Assembly (NCBI RefSeq): GCF_013373865.1
Contig: NC_050470.1
Location: 558,001 to 622,000, forward strand
Direction: 5' to 3'
Origin: Monomorium pharaonis
Taxonomy: Eukaryota > Arthropoda > Insecta > Hymenoptera > Formicidae
Length of the DNA: 64,000 nt
Shown: piece by piece, positions 1 to 21,552 of the stretch
How positions within the stretch are numbered: position 1 is the stretch's first letter
Layout of the letters: every line of letters starts with the position of its first letter
The notes under the pieces: model-generated
What the model was told of the DNA's origin: nothing
What the model saw: only the letters and a program-made list of their open reading frames with translations
Database searches by the model: none
Program-made: the position numbers and the translations under genes

Positions 1-142
1 TGTTTGATTGAGCACTCGAAATGTGCACATAATGGTCCGGTACTCACTAGTTTCTGTTCGGCTATTTCGATTGTGCCTCCACAGCTCCTCCTCATCATCG
101 CTGTAAAAGATTTTCATATGAATTTTTTGTGTATTGTTAAAG

Positions 143-8051
<7,909 letters not shown>

Positions 8052-8152
8052 TCCTTCGCTACGAGACTACGCAGTCTCGTTGAAAATTAAATGCCCGAAT
8101 GAAGAGGGACACTATCGGGGGAATTTGAAGACGTACAAAAGCGATAAAAGAA

Positions 8153-8362
8153 GAAGTGAAGAAACTTTCTTTGAGAAAAGGAGCAAAAATTTGTTTCGGC
8201 AAGGATGATGAAAAAGAGGGAAGATGAAGAAACTTTCTTCGATAGACGAAAATGAAATTTTTATTAGGGAAAAAAAGCTGAAGAAAGCTTCTTCGAAAAA
8301 GAGAATAAATACTTTCTTTTTCAAGAAAGATAATGAGGAAACTTTTTCTTGGAAGGAAAAAT
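8153..8362 (+). repeat. Degenerate tandem repeat with GAAGAAACTTTCTTCGA palindrome
   Basis: Four copies of an imperfect palindrome close to TGAAGAAACTTTCTTCGA begin near 8155, 8222, 8276 and 8331, spaced about 54-68 bp and separated by purine-rich filler (GAAAAAGAGGGAAGATGA and similar). It lies 100-300 bp after the SCHIP1 stop codon, so it is probably transcribed in the 3' UTR, where each palindrome could form a small stem-loop. Confidence 0.6.
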
Positions 8363-8796
8363 GGTTAAATGTAAAAGAATAATTGCACGACCACTCCCTC
8401 TTACCCCCCTCCCCCCCGTGCGTTAGAGGTGGTGTGTGCGCTCGGAACTCAAAATGTAACGATTAGCTTTTTGATAACTGGAGAGCAGCAAATATTTTTT
8501 TCTTTAAATTTCCAAGAGAATTTCCAATTTTTACAGCTTCGTCGAATTAATTACGAGTAAGTAGAAAGTTACGTATGTGCATACTGCACAAGTGAGCAGA
8601 GCAACGATCCTTCGTTTATACTCGGCCGTTCGAAATTCTCTATTTCTTTTTCTCTATCCGGTTCTCATCTGTACTCGCTCGGCTCCTAAACTGAGATTAT
8701 GTCCTATGACATGCATGCATCTACGAATGTATCGTTTATTATTCGCCTTTAAATAGCGCATCATTAGTGAGAATAAGTCCCTTCTCTGTTGATATA

Positions 8797-8942
8797 AGGC
8801 GATTTTTGGCGATCGTTTGGTACATGTACCAAACTGTACCAGAACTAATAAGATAAAAGTTTACTTATATCTCATTGGTTCTGGTACAGCTTTGGTTTGG
8901 TACGCTTTGGTACATATACCAAACGAGTCGCCAAAAATCGTC
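8797..8942. mobile_element. TA-flanked MITE, about 146 bp
   Basis: Ends AGGCGATTTTTGGCGA at 8797 and the matching TCGCCAAAAATCGTC near 8942, with further inner matches (GTTTGGTACAT/ATACCAAAC). Flanked by TA on both sides, the pattern of Tc1/mariner-type insertions. No coding capacity. Confidence 0.8.
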
Positions 8943-11900
8943 TATAATAAAGATTTATATCAAATTATTGCCGAACTTCGAGATTTCACGTGGTGTTTAA
9001 AGACCGCTTCGTCCCGATCGTTCACGCGTGCGTTGATAAGATGTTAAGATTTCGTAAAATCGTGTTAATTTAATTGCGCCTAGAGTATATTTGACCACAA
9101 GTTTCTGTATCTTATGAATCAACGCGTAGATTTATAAATTTAATGAGCCCACAAATATTTGGGCGTGTATATCCTTGCTTCGGTAGATCTCTAGATCCGC
9201 CAATAAAAATCGCCAGCTGATTAAACAAATCTTTCACGTATAAATTCGTCGTTCCACTCGGCTTGGCTGCAAGATACCGGTGAGACGATAAACTAATTTT
9301 CATCTGTCGTAAACGATGAAGAAAGTTACTATACTTTCTTGTATAGCACAATGCGCGCACAAGACAAAATGGAAGGAAGATAAACGTTAACGGAGGCGAA
9401 GAGAATGCAATGACCATAAAGAACGAAAACCGCGTTACATATCCAAATAGATAATATGCAAAAAACAATTAGTTCATATGTAGAACAACTGTGAAAATGT
9501 AATCTGATTATCCGATAGACATTTGATTAAGCATATCTCAGCATCATCAAGTTTATTTGTGTATGTTACCAAGCAACTTGGAATTCGAAATCGAAACAAT
9601 TCATTGGATTATTCGATTCTCGTATTATTTTTGCATGCTGGTCTCACACACGATCTCATTTATATGCAGGATTTCAAATGTAACCAAAATAAATTTAAAC
9701 TAATCTAAGCTGCAGTTAGCTTCGTTAGATCCTCTTTCTCAATTTACTCTAAATTAAAACAGAGATTACTTAATTTAAAGTGGTTTCATTGTAAATAGAA
9801 TAATATTCATACTCCAATGTGCATGTGTAAAGATGCTTTAAATCTGATTTTTAATGTTCCGAAAATAATTATTTTTAAATCCCTGATCGATCGCTGGATA
9901 AATTTGCAAAAAAGAATACTAAATGTTAAATGTTTCACATTTTAACATTTATTCATTATCAGTTCTAATGCGAATCTATAATTCACGTGTGTATTTTTGA
10001 AAAAACAAGTTCTCTTTGGCAAATTGCTCTCGCAAATGAGATTTTAGATTGAGTATATCCAAGTTGTCAACACTTTTTCCACAAATGTAAAAAATATTCA
10101 ATTGAAACAGCTTACTCAAGGAGAAATAAATAACACAATAAATTTATAATCCTTGATTGCATACTAAAGACATTTCCTTAAGACAACCTCTTTCCATTAA
10201 TCGAGAATAAAAATAGCTTTTAAGCCACTAATAGTAGCACAATTAAAATAATATATTGAAAATAACAAAAGATTACTTTAAAATATCACCATCGCGAAAA
10301 ATCGAACTCAAAGTTGCAGTCGGTAATAAAAATATCATCAGAGAGAACTACATGTTATCTACAAAATACTTTTAATCGTAATATTAATTAATAATATACA
10401 GATTGTAAATAACTAAACAATAATAAAATATCCTGTAACAAGTTCTTCTCTCCTTTCTCCCCTTATACAAACACACAAAACACACACATTTTCTCACATT
10501 CATTCTTTCATTCTCGTTGTCATATTCTTTCTCTTCTCATTGTCAATTGTCTTCTACTTCAGTCCCTCATTGAAGACTGAAACAATGAAGAAGGCACGGG
10601 GCAATATATTGGATGTATTTTTTCGATTTTAATATGCACCTTTTCCCTCTTCCATGCGTTTTTTTTTTAATTACGATTATTACCGCGAGGACGAGAAGTT
10701 TCCGATAACTTCTTACTTATTCTCACTGCTTCGTCAAACCAAAAGAATGGATAGGATAGGGAAGAGCACCATTTGAAGGATGTGTTACTCGTTGAGTTTT
10801 TGAAGCCACTTACATCGACAATTTTTTAGTTAACTAACTTCGAAGAAGGAGGGATTAGCAATTCTCCATTCTCCATTCTCCATTTATTCTAGCTATAACA
10901 TAGATGGAGAAAAGGAGTTTAATTAGTCTAAGTTTGTAATAGATATTGAACTTTGTATAACTTATTTCTATTGCTCTTATTTCCTTTCTTGTTTCCTCAA
11001 GTCCAGCTACTGATTTTCAACTCTTTCTCGTTATCAGTCATAAATCAAAATTAACTAAAATATTCTTTCTGGAAAGAAAGCAAAACTTTCTAGATCTCTC
11101 TAGAAATATAAACACAACTCTTTCTCTAAATTCTATCTTTAGAAGAGAAGAAGGAATAATTATTCATTATTCAAAGGAATAATTATTTGTTAAATTGCAA
11201 TTAATGTTTGTAAATTCAATTTGTGGAGAAGGAGAATCTACCAGTTATTGTTAACCATAGTTACTTAATGATGATGTAAGCTCTCGATGCGGCTCTCTTC
11301 GTTTCGAGTCTTGGTACGGCACAAAGCCTCGTAGAGGTATTTTGAAAAGAACACGGATGGCAATGGCGTGTTAAGAGTAAACCCAAGATAATTCCTAAAG
11401 TCGTTTCTAAATTTCCACTCATTTTTTGTTTATAGCTTCTTTCGTTGCCAAAGATGCCACTAAGCCATATGGCATCATGACAAAGCTTTTAAGCTCGGTT
11501 ATGCACGATTTTCTTAGTTGGTTCTCTTTTAGCATTTTCTTTCTCTTTTCTCTCCTATCTCTATCAGGGATATAGCGGACGTCATTAACTCGTATCATGG
11601 TAATAAAAATTCTTAACTTACAACCGCAATCATTATCATACTATTATACAAATTGGCAATCGCCACTGTGCTCGTATACTCTTTACACGCGCTATACACT
11701 GATCAATATTGCTTCTTCCTCGCAATATCCGTGAAATCGACTTACATGCCAAACTTGAATAAAAACGTTGATCCTCGGACGCGTGTTGTTATTTACATCT
11801 TCTAAAAAACACAACTTTGCTCATAGAAGCATCTCAAATATCAAACGTTAAATAAATCCGCTCTAAGACGAAAGTCACGTTAAAGCAAGATTTCTGTATG

Positions 11901-12678
11901 TATCCTGTATGTATCTGTCGACACACGTTTTTGGAGAACATACTATATATGTATACATAAAAAACAATTTCAAAATACTATACTCTTTACTATAAGTTTC
12001 CGAAATTTCGGTTTAAAGCATTCAAAAAATGCCTTAAGCTAAAAGTCTCCAGCAAGATTCATCGTTAAACATTATCAAAGGCAGTAAGAAATGTGCGTAC
12101 AAAGTCGAGAGAGAGTATAGTCCCAATCAGGAAAATCACCGCAAAAATTCGGTCATTCTTCGAGAAAATGTTCTTCTGTCTATCATGAGTATCATGAACA
12201 ACGTACAAAAAGATTATTATATATCATCGCTCTCACGATAAAACAGCAATTTCAAAGAACGAAGCGTATCTCTGATTCCATATTATCATTATTTCGAGAA
12301 TGACATGGCGCGTAAAGAGATCATGGACACGGCGTCCTACCTCTCTATACTCCTTTTCATATCATGCCATATCCATCTATTACCCAGTATATAAGTAACC
12401 CTGTTTTTTCCAGCGATTCTCCAACTTGAATTTCATTTACTCTTAGCTGCGAATAGTAACATTAATATGATCGCAATCGCTATTTCGATTACTTTCGATT
12501 TAGGAAATTATTGACAGTCTACTTCAGTCGTCAGGTGGGCAGAGAAAATCGCGAAGTCGTGATAGTTTGTTACGATTCTTGATATCCTTACTGACATCAT
12601 CATCGAAGGAAACAGGACATCGGATCATAAGCGGAGTAATTTTTCTAGAATCGTCAGTATCACCAGCATCTTTCAGAA

Positions 12679-12766
12679 TCACTTGCCCATACTGGCGTTC
12701 GCTGGCAACGTTGCAGATCGTTGCTGCACGGATAAGTATGGCTTCAAGGTTGACCTTGTGGATTCC
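12679..12766 (-). CDS. rok: Terminal coding exon of rok (28-residue tail)
   Basis: Short exon missed by simple ORF scanning. Acceptor TTTCTAG|GG at 12767-12768 joins in phase to the donor AG|GTAGCG at 13629, giving RVSPR followed by ESTRSTLKPYLSVQQRS and a TGA at 12679-12681. The vertebrate ROCK2 C-terminus also reads SPR, then Ser-Thr-Arg-Ser-Thr, which supports the exon. If the 863-bp intron is retained, a TAG follows Arg1343 at once, so both forms are possible proteins. Confidence 0.8.
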
Positions 12767-15700
12767 CTAGAAAAAAAAATTTGTTATCTCATGTATCTGT
12801 CGCTTATATGTTCAATCACAAACAAGTGAAAAATTATCTGGAAAATAGTCAAAGCCATAAAAGCACCAAAAGCACAATAATTGAAGAGTATGCGATTGTA
12901 AAATGGTGCAAGCTAATCTAATAATTTGTAATAAACGTTGAAAGCTGAAATTTCGTGCGTGGTAAAACATTTATGTGGCATTTTTTATAAATATATACAC
13001 ATCATTTCTTATTTACATTTTTCCAAATTCATTCGATCAGTTCTAATCATTATTCATGTTAATATGTTATCAATGTCATGCATTATACTAATATGTACAC
13101 AAATATATATACAAGATCGATATAATTATCTTTTTTCCTTTCCAGTTGACAAATTTTACATCGTCATAATCGTGCAACTAATCTGAAAAATATTTTTCAT
13201 GGCGCAAGATAACATAGTAAACTACTGTATACAGCATTTCTTAGCAGTAACCTTGAATAAATAAAAACTATGATTAAGAAGAGATTTAAAAATAAAAACG
13301 GAATTTACCATGTGTTTAAACATTAAATGTTAATTAAAAAAACATTCGCAAAAATTAATAATAAAAAATGCTACGTTAATATAATGTACATTAATAATAT
13401 TACTTGATTTTCCATAAAATTTTCCTATTCCATCACGTGAAGAATTGCGCAACTATCATTGAAAATGAAAAGAAAGTAAGTACTGGAAATGATTGGAAAA
13501 GGAGAGAAGGGGTAAATTGAAAGAAAAATCAAACAAGTCTAACCTCTCTACACCCATATCATGCGACGTCACAAAATAAGAGAGCTACTTAGTCCCCGCT
13601 CACGTCGAGCAGCAGCACGGCTACGCTACCTTGGTGAAACGCGCTGTCCCGTGCCGTCTACGTGCGAGTTGGCCTTGTAGCCGCATTTCTGGACGCGCCT
13701 GGATAACCTTGAGACCCAATACTTTTGTTCCTCGGGATTCGGCGCGAGCAACAATAGCTCACGGGCGCTGTTCGGATCATAATGCAGTTTACACGGAGCT
13801 ATGGCATCTTCTTTCTTATCCAAGTGTTCCTTGTGAACCTTAATACGGCACCCTGTGCACAACAATATATAACGTTCGTCTTATATATTAATTACATATA
13901 CAAGTACGAGAACGAGATATGTACGTATAAATAAATTATTGTGAGAGCTCGATGGCGCAACACGCACTTCGACATTCGAGGGCCGGCGAAGGTCGAAACA
14001 TGTGCCACAATTGCTTCGAACAGACTTCGCAGGTTGTCGGCATGTGATAAGATATCGAAACAAATTCATGGCCCTTGAGCGACTGAGTGCCAGGTTTGTC
14101 CGCGAGCTGTGGTAAATCCACTCCAGGCAGTGTATTCCCCTCATCACCAGGTCGTCTTGCTTCTCCTTCACCAGCATAGAGTAACTGCATATGATATTAA
14201 TTGGTGAACAATATAAATGATTTTGTGTGTACACACACGCACGCACGCACGCACACACATTATATGTATATATTATATATGTAGAACGCTTTTATGTATG
14301 CATGTATTATATTATAAAGAAAAATATAATAAATGCATATATATAAAAAACATTCTAATACATAAATAGACTTATAAATAGATAGATAAAATAGAAACAA
14401 CAGATAGATAAAATTACATAAATTAATATGCTATAAAAAGTCACAAAAAATCTAATTTACAATATGAAGTAAACATTCGTAATTTCTGACGATTCAAAGT
14501 ATGAAAAAATATAGCCAATAGATACCTGAAATATTCTGGGTATATCTTTGGCATTGGCTCGGATAACATCACCCTGAGTAACAGATCTAACGTGGAAGAC
14601 TTTATTCAAGTCTAATATCAGGACTGGATCGGCGTTCATTTTGTCATTTTCACTATTATAGAAAATAATCTTCTTGGAGGAAACAACGACATATTGCTTC
14701 TTCCAACCGTGCCGCTTAATGTTCTGCTTATTTGGCACATTTAACCAACCCTCTAATCTCATCGCACTGTGCTCGGACAAAACTGAGTCCTCACCGTCGT
14801 CATTCTCTATAGACGATACGCTTGCAGTTTCCGAATTAAGCGACGCAATTTTCATCTGTAACGTTTCTATCTCCGAATCTTTCGAGTCGAGTTCCATCTG
14901 CAGTCTCAACTTGGCTTGATTCTCCTCCACAAGTTGTGCCTGAGGGGTGGAGAGAGGGAAGAGAAATTAATTTTTTTTTTATTTACATAGAAGCAATTGT
15001 ATAGATTGCGTTCTAGAATCAATACAAACAATGATAAGTTGCTTACTTGCAAATCCTGCAAATCTTTCTGCCATTTAGCTGCCAGCTGTCCATACTTCTC
15101 CCTCTCTTGAGTGAGTTCTTGCTGTAGGCGTCTGCAATCTTTCTCCTTCTTTCTCAAATCTGCAGCGGACGCCTTATTCTTATTCTTCCCGCTCAACGAA
15201 AGATCTTTTCGATTCATAATCTCAGCCAACTTGTTGACCGCCTGTTGCTTCAACAGTTGCTCGGTTTTGAGCTTGCTGCTCAACTTCTCAATTTCCTCCG
15301 CATTGAACTGCGCTTTACCGAGTTGTTCCTGCAATTCTTTATACCGTTTGCTCAAATCTTCTTTTTCTTTCAGAGCCTGATCAACTGATTTTTTGAATTC
15401 ACTCTCATTCTCCCTAAGTCTATTTATGATCTGTTCCTTCGCGCTTAGTTCCTGGTGATGCTTGGTCAATCCATCTTTGTATTCTAACTCTTTCATAGTT
15501 CTTTCTTTCTCCAAGTCCGCCACAGTCTCCTCGGCTATGGATCTGGCCAGAGCTTCACTGTCCCCGCGCGCCAACGACAACTGCAGTTGATGGACCAGAG
15601 AGCTACGTTCTTCTTCCAATTCTTGTTGCGACCTTATTTTCTCGTCTAACTCTTCGCGCAATTCTTGCGTCTGCGTTTTGTACAGAGTCTGAAAAGAAGA

Positions 15701-18700
15701 GCGTAAAACCTATAATTCTCCCTAAAAATTTTAAATTGCGACAATCTTTTATAATGCATCTTTGAATTATTATTTGTTTATATTTATTTTTTATTTGTAT
15801 CACTTTTTATTTGTATTCTTCTTTACAAAAATTTATCAAATAATATGTAAATATGTAATTAAAATTATATTTTGTTATCATTTACCGAGAAATAAGCTTC
15901 GGCTTCCAATTGCTCCTGCAATTCTTTCGTCTGTAACTGATCGACATTTCTTTGTGTTTTCAAATGATGCAATTCCTCTTCTATTTGCCGTTTAGCTTCC
16001 CTAAGCTGAGCAACCTCTCCGACTAATTGTTGCTCGCGAGCGCGAAGCCTGCCAGCTTCGGACGTTTGTTGACCTAATTCGGTCTGTAGAACGTTTCTTT
16101 TTTGTTGCTCCTGCTCAATTTGGCCTTGCAGAACCTTGACTTTCTCCATCTCTTGTCTATGTTCACCCTCTAATTTCTGTAATCGTTGCTGTATCTGTCT
16201 GTAATCGACAGACAGCATCGATGTTTGACGTTCTTTTTCCTGCGCAAGTAATTCCGCACGTTGTCTTCCACTTTTCTCCTCAGTTAATTTTGCTTGCAGT
16301 GCTATTTAATAAATCAATATGCACAATGTAAATAATGATATAATGTATTAAATTCATAGATGATAAGTAGAATGAATACATACGTTAATACATAGATAAC
16401 GCCATTATAAAAATATGCAGCAATAATGAAAAAGACAAAAACACGATTAACATGATGAGAAAAATTATTCGGTTTTTACTATGTAATGTAAAATAACATA
16501 TACAATAACAAATATATGTTATAAGGAAAAGCAAAAGGTATGAATTTGAGAATTCTCGTATCGATACTCGGTATTACCTTCGAAAATTCCATTCTTTTGT
16601 TCTGCATTGCACAAACAAAATACAAAAGTGTACTTGATCAAAAATACGATGCCTTTATTTCTCATGACGAATTAAAGCAAGTACCTTTGACAACTTCCAG
16701 ATTGGCTTCCTCCTTGGAAATAATGCGCGAACGCTCCGTTTCTTGGTGTGCCATAACTTCTTGATTGTATCTGGCTTGTGCGGCTTTCAATTCCAAGGTT
16801 AAACTAGCAGCTTCTTTCTCCAACGCGGAAACTCTTTCAGTTAATTGCCTATTATCCAAGGTCGCCTTCTCCTCCTTCTCGTGGCTTCGTTCTAATTCAA
16901 GATGCAGGGTGGAAAGCCGAGTCTCCAATTCAGCCGTCAACAGTGATGCTTGTGATCTCGAACTACGTTCCTTGGAAAGCTGACCCTGTGCAACAAACAA
17001 ACATTTCAAAAGAATTGATTCCTCGATATCGTAATTTTTAAATACCATTCTGTGTAAATATTACAAACCAATGTAATTTGTGCAAAGGTGGATAATTTTT
17101 TTTAATTTAAAAATTATTTAAAAATAATTTTTTGTAATTGAAAAGAAGAAATGAAAAGACGAAACTGAATCGCTACCTGGAGAGTAGCAACTTCTTGCTG
17201 CAAGTTATCACGCTGCGCTTGCAGTTGAGCTCTGGCAACTTGCAACTCGTTTGCCATTTGCTCGGCAGCTTGACGCGCCACAGTGATCTCCGTTGCTTGC
17301 TTGCGTAATCGTGTAACCGTTTCCGTTTCTCTCTCCAGTTTACATTGCATCTCTTTAATCTGTTTCTCTAATGTCGTCACTCGCTCGGACGTCTGCTGCG
17401 AGTTACTAGCGTCTCGCGCCCGCCTCGTTTGTTCCTCATCAAACTTTTTCTTCACCTCTACCAGCAGCGATTCCGCCTTACGACGAGTCTCCGTCTCGTG
17501 CTCCACTCTGCGTTGCGCCTCCTTGTAGTTGTGCCTGAGCAGAGTCAGTTCCTTATCTGCTCTGCTAACTTCTTCCCGTAGCTCGGCCTCTTGACACGCC
17601 ATCGTTTCCAATTGCGTGTTTAATACCTTCTGCCTCGACTCCAACGTCTCTACTTGTCGCCTCTCTCGTTCTAGTAAATTCTCCAACTGCGAGATCTTGA
17701 TATCATCGGTAGTGCCATTGTTAACATGATTCTCGAGACCATCGACGGATTCCTTGCCATAAGAGACCATTAACTGGTAATCACCCGAGTAAGTGAATCC
17801 GATAAAAGGTAAATGATTTCCAGAGAAAGCTTTAGGTATTGGAAAACTCTCCTCTGGCCCGTCTTCCTTGTCGACATCATCAAAATTACTGGTGTCATCG
17901 TCCCCGGAGAGCTCGGGCACTACCGGTGGTACGCACTCCCTTAGATTGTCGAAAGTCCATTGATCATTTTTGAAGAACGCATGGTTTTTGATCTCGTCAA
18001 CGCCATTGCGACCCAGACGCTTCGTCCTGTCGGTAAGGAAGCCGCATATCAAGTTCTTCGCCAAATGAGATATCTCTACGTTCTGAGGAAAATAGAGCGA
18101 ATTTCTATGGTCCATGATCTTAGAATACGTGCCGACTAAAGAGTCGGCGAAAAACGGTGTATCGCCAAACAACATCTCGTAGAGAAAGACACCGACGGAC
18201 CAAAAATCGCATTCGCGACCGTATACTCCTTCTCCACCTTGTGATTGCAGAACTTCCGGAGATATGTAATCAGGGGTACCAACCGCGGTATCAGACCGTA
18301 CTAAGCCATCCTGCAAAGCAAAGGATTGAGCGATAAAAACATATTTTAACTAGAAAGAAAAAGTTTTCTCTTTCTTTTTCTCAATTTAATAATTTACATC
18401 GTAAAACTTGATTGCGGAAACTTTATAGTAATCGCGCGTTAAAGCGTTTCTTTAATTGTGAAATCAATAATTCAAGTATTTATTCTGTGCTTTGTCAAAT
18501 CACTATTAAGATGCTCGCACAAAATATTCTCATTCAGTTCTCGTCTGTCAATCAGAATTTTGTGACACATGGGGGGGATATTCTTTGTCCGTCTCTCTCT
18601 CTCTCTCTCTCTCGTGTGCGCGCGCGCACATTAAAAAAATAAAGAATAAAAATAAGAGATCAAACTTACAGAATCCATCCTCATACATGTACCAAAATCA

Positions 18701-19529
18701 GCAAGCTTCAAATGGCCATGCTTATCGAGCAACATGTTGTCTGGTTTTACATCTCTATGAACAAAACCCATATTATGTATCGCATCCAATGCCAATACCA
18801 CCTCGGCGCAGTAAAATTTTGCCCATTTCTCCGGCACTTCATAATTTGACATCAAGTTGACCAGATCTCCACCTGGCATGTAATCCATCACCATGTAAAG
18901 ATATTTTTGGTCTTGAAACGCAAAGTGGAGCTGAACTATCCATGGTGAATTGGCGTGAGCCATTATGTCCCTCTCTTCCCAAAAAAATGCGGAATCTGAT
19001 CGTTTAATCTAAATAGAAAGCATAAAAAGGAGGGAAATATGTTGAGACGACTGAAAAATCAATAAAAATGGACGAGTGATCAAAGAGCAAGTCTTACCAT
19101 TTCAAATTTACTAAGTAATTTCATAGCGTAAACTCTTTGTGTAGATTTGTGTCTAACCAACTGTACCTCTCCAAATGCGCCACGACCAATTACTTTGATC
19201 AAAGTAAAATCGTCTGTGCGCATTCGCATTTGATAAATTTCTTGAGCCACAGTGTCATCTGCAAAAGAAAGCCATTAATGCTTCAATGTAGCACTCAATG
19301 AGAGAACGAGTTATGCAACATACAAACAACCATGTCCGTAGTACTTACATCTATTCATATAAGCTTCTATATTTTTCATGCGTTTCACGCTCGCGTGATC
19401 GCAATCTGTTACTAGAGCTTGAACCGTATCCAACAGACAGTCGATATTAGTGACGCTTCGCGGATCCCTTATACGCTCCTCCAAAGCTCGCAGGCGTCTC
19501 CGCCTGTCCTCATCACACACCACATCCAT
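12679..19529 (-). CDS. rok: Rho-associated protein kinase (ROCK/Rok)
   Basis: Eleven coding exons on the minus strand: 19529-19349, 19258-19098, 19008-18670, 18310-17177, 16985-16685, 16301-15886, 15688-15047, 14939-14526, 14184-13968, 13852-13630, 12766-12679; sum 1372 codons, 1371 aa, a normal family length. Kinase domain: Gly loop GRGAFGEV at residues 85-92, Lys107 in YAMKLL, HRD 198-200, DFG 218-220, TPDYISPEV activation segment. Then the AGC C-terminal tail (SNFDD), a long coiled coil with the Rho-binding region (about 400-1100; QAVNKLAEIMNRKD), and a split PH domain (RLEGWLNVPNKQNIKR) holding an atypical C1 zinc finger (HEF...CEVC...CKLHYD). Family role: RhoA effector phosphorylating myosin regulatory light chain and its phosphatase, controlling actomyosin contraction. 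The last exon encodes STRSTLKPYLS, like the vertebrate ROCK2 tail. Confidence 0.97.
18595..18632. repeat. (CT)n-(GC)n simple repeat in rok intron
   Basis: A short CT run followed by GTGCGCGCGCGC lies in the rok intron between the two kinase-domain exons (18311-18669). No function is visible. Confidence 0.8.
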
Positions 19530-21547
19530 CTCTCCTTAAAGGAGCTTGGATTACTGTGCCTCAATAACGTATCGTTTCTGTCACATTAAAAACTATTGAA
19601 GCGCAAGCAACTAAATGCAACATTGACTCGAGTGAAGTATAACTGCGACTCCTGATGGATGTTCCATGCTTTCTGAACAAACAGAAATATTGCACATATA
19701 AATATATACATAAATGCCTAGAAAAATGGATCTCTCTAGATCACATAAATGGTAGGTAAAATTTTACATTCATCGCAGAATTAATTCTATACGTTAGCAG
19801 TATCAAAATGTTGAAGAAACAGAGAAACGCAAAAACAGATAAGGTTTGGCAATATTTTTAGTTCTTATGTAATACGAGCTATATAAAAGGAACATGACAT
19901 TATGATATAAATGATATGATATTATTACAAAGCCAAGATAAAATAAACTATAAATAAAGGTAACTCGTAAAGGTAGTGTCGGAATCGAGCTCGCGAGAGC
20001 TCGCGGCAAGAACTGGTCTCGACGGCGGCATAGAATATAGAAATATGCGTATCGTTGAACGCCCGCGAGTAATGACTCAGACACGCGTAGTTTACAAGAC
20101 AACAAAGAGCGATCCGACGTCATCCCCAGCGTGCCCCGAGGCCGAGCAGTTGTCTCTCGCGCGAACAGAGGTTACGTCAACAACGTCAAATAGTCAACGG
20201 CAATTTCACATGAGAATATGTCGCAATCGCAACGTATCAGACACATGAGATGCGCGTAGTGTGAGAGCCTCGCCCCCTGGTCTCGTTCGCGAGTGAATCT
20301 TGTCCCGGTAGCAAGGGTTTCGCCGCGGTAGTTCGCGGGGTTCCGCCAAGATGCCTAAAAACATTCACTACCGGTGACGGCGTATACGTACCTCATCCCG
20401 ATGTCACCCTACGTCCTGTCGCTGGCAACCGCTGTCATCCGAACGAGAGAAATCTTTGAGAGAAAGGCGCATTATTCGGGTGTACAGCTGAGCCGTGCGT
20501 GCGCCATTCGATCAATTCACAACGGTCGTCGAAGCCACCGAAAGAGAATCCATCCTCCCCCCCCCCCCTCACTCACTCACTCACTCACTCACACTCTCTC
20601 TTTCTCTCTCTCTTTCCCTACTGCTTTCGGGTTTTTTTACTCACTTCGTCCGCCCCTGTCTTTCTCTCGCGCACTCCAAGGCTCTCCGGTATAAATTCCA
20701 ATAGTCCGGTAACGCGCGCGCGACGAAAAAACGATTTATCCTGATTTATGCTCTATTGCTCTCGCGTCGCGTTACGACGAGGGCTGTGAGCTGTGCGTAC
20801 GCTGGCGCGGCGCGGCGCGGCGCGGCGCGGATCACCACCAGACACCACGACCACCACGTTTACGGCACTTCCGCGAGGCACTTCGATCTCCCTCCCTTCC
20901 TCCCACTCCGCGCCGCGCGCGAGAAAGATTATCGATCGCCGTGGTAAATGTGTTCGGTCTGAAATCAGTCGGAAAAGGCTTCATGCGAACGCGTTACCGC
21001 TAGAAAGTTCAACAGATAGGCGAAAGAGGGGAGGGCACGTTGTGTCGCGTTCGTGGCGTGGACTGTCGAGACCAGTCGAGACTGTGGAGAACGGTCGCGG
21101 GTCGAGAGGAACGGAGCATGGAGCAGCACCCGGAGTAAGTGCCAATCGCGCTCTGAAAAGCGTCGGTATGGATGACTGCTGCGAGTAGTACATCAGCAAT
21201 ACGACTGTAGAAAGGGGGAGTTACAGAACATATACTAAGGGGGGAGTCAGGGAGATCGCGCGCGCGAGCCACTGAGAAAGTGAATTGGTAATGGTGGTGA
21301 TGGTGGTGCCGGTGGTAACAGGTGGGGGTAGCTGGTAGCTAGTCGGTATACAGGCTCTATCAGCACGCGCGACGATGATGACGACGATGTGACGATGGTG
21401 GGAATTGTGAGAATTCTCTCGGTCTAATTGTAAGATGGCGTAGCGTTCCGCGTTAAGACGCGCGCGCGACCATCGGGGACGACGAAAAGGCACGGACGAG
21501 GGAGGTTACGCTGTCAGTACTGAAGACAATTTATTCTCAGTTTCGAG
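19530..21547. promoter_or_regulatory. Divergent 5' region of rok (-) and the BTB-BACK-PHR gene (+)
   Basis: No supported coding exon. GC content rises strongly from about 20000 to 21550, with many CpGs and a (CGCGG)n stretch at 20811-20830, against an AT-rich background. This fits a shared divergent promoter region with 5' UTR exons of both genes. A good donor, GAG|GTAGGT at 21547-21548, would end the 5' UTR exon of the + strand gene; an acceptor TTGCAG at 22210 would receive it. Simple repeats at 20562-20620 (CACT, CT). Transcription starts cannot be placed from sequence alone. Confidence 0.55.
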
Positions 21548-21552
21548 GTAGG

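Larger units (their letters stand above)
8052..12678. other. Convergent interval: SCHIP1 and ROK 3' UTRs and spacer
   Basis: No supported coding exon on either strand. The left part should hold the SCHIP1 3' UTR, the right part the ROK 3' UTR (read leftwards from 12678). It contains a purine-rich degenerate repeat (8153-8362), a C-rich stretch near 8401-8420 and one TA-flanked MITE (8797-8942). Several AATAAA/TTTATT hexamers occur, but none can be chosen as the poly(A) signal from sequence alone. Confidence 0.6.

Noticed and set aside
8401..8420. C-rich run as an i-motif or regulatory site
   Set aside because: A single short run without repeats or supporting context.
9112..9708. Two hydrophobic-looking open frames on opposite strands
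   Set aside because: No homology, AT-driven composition, no splice partners; treated as chance.
12567..12770. Plus-strand open frame of 67 codons
   Set aside because: It is antisense to the rok terminal exon, which has homology and correct splice phase.
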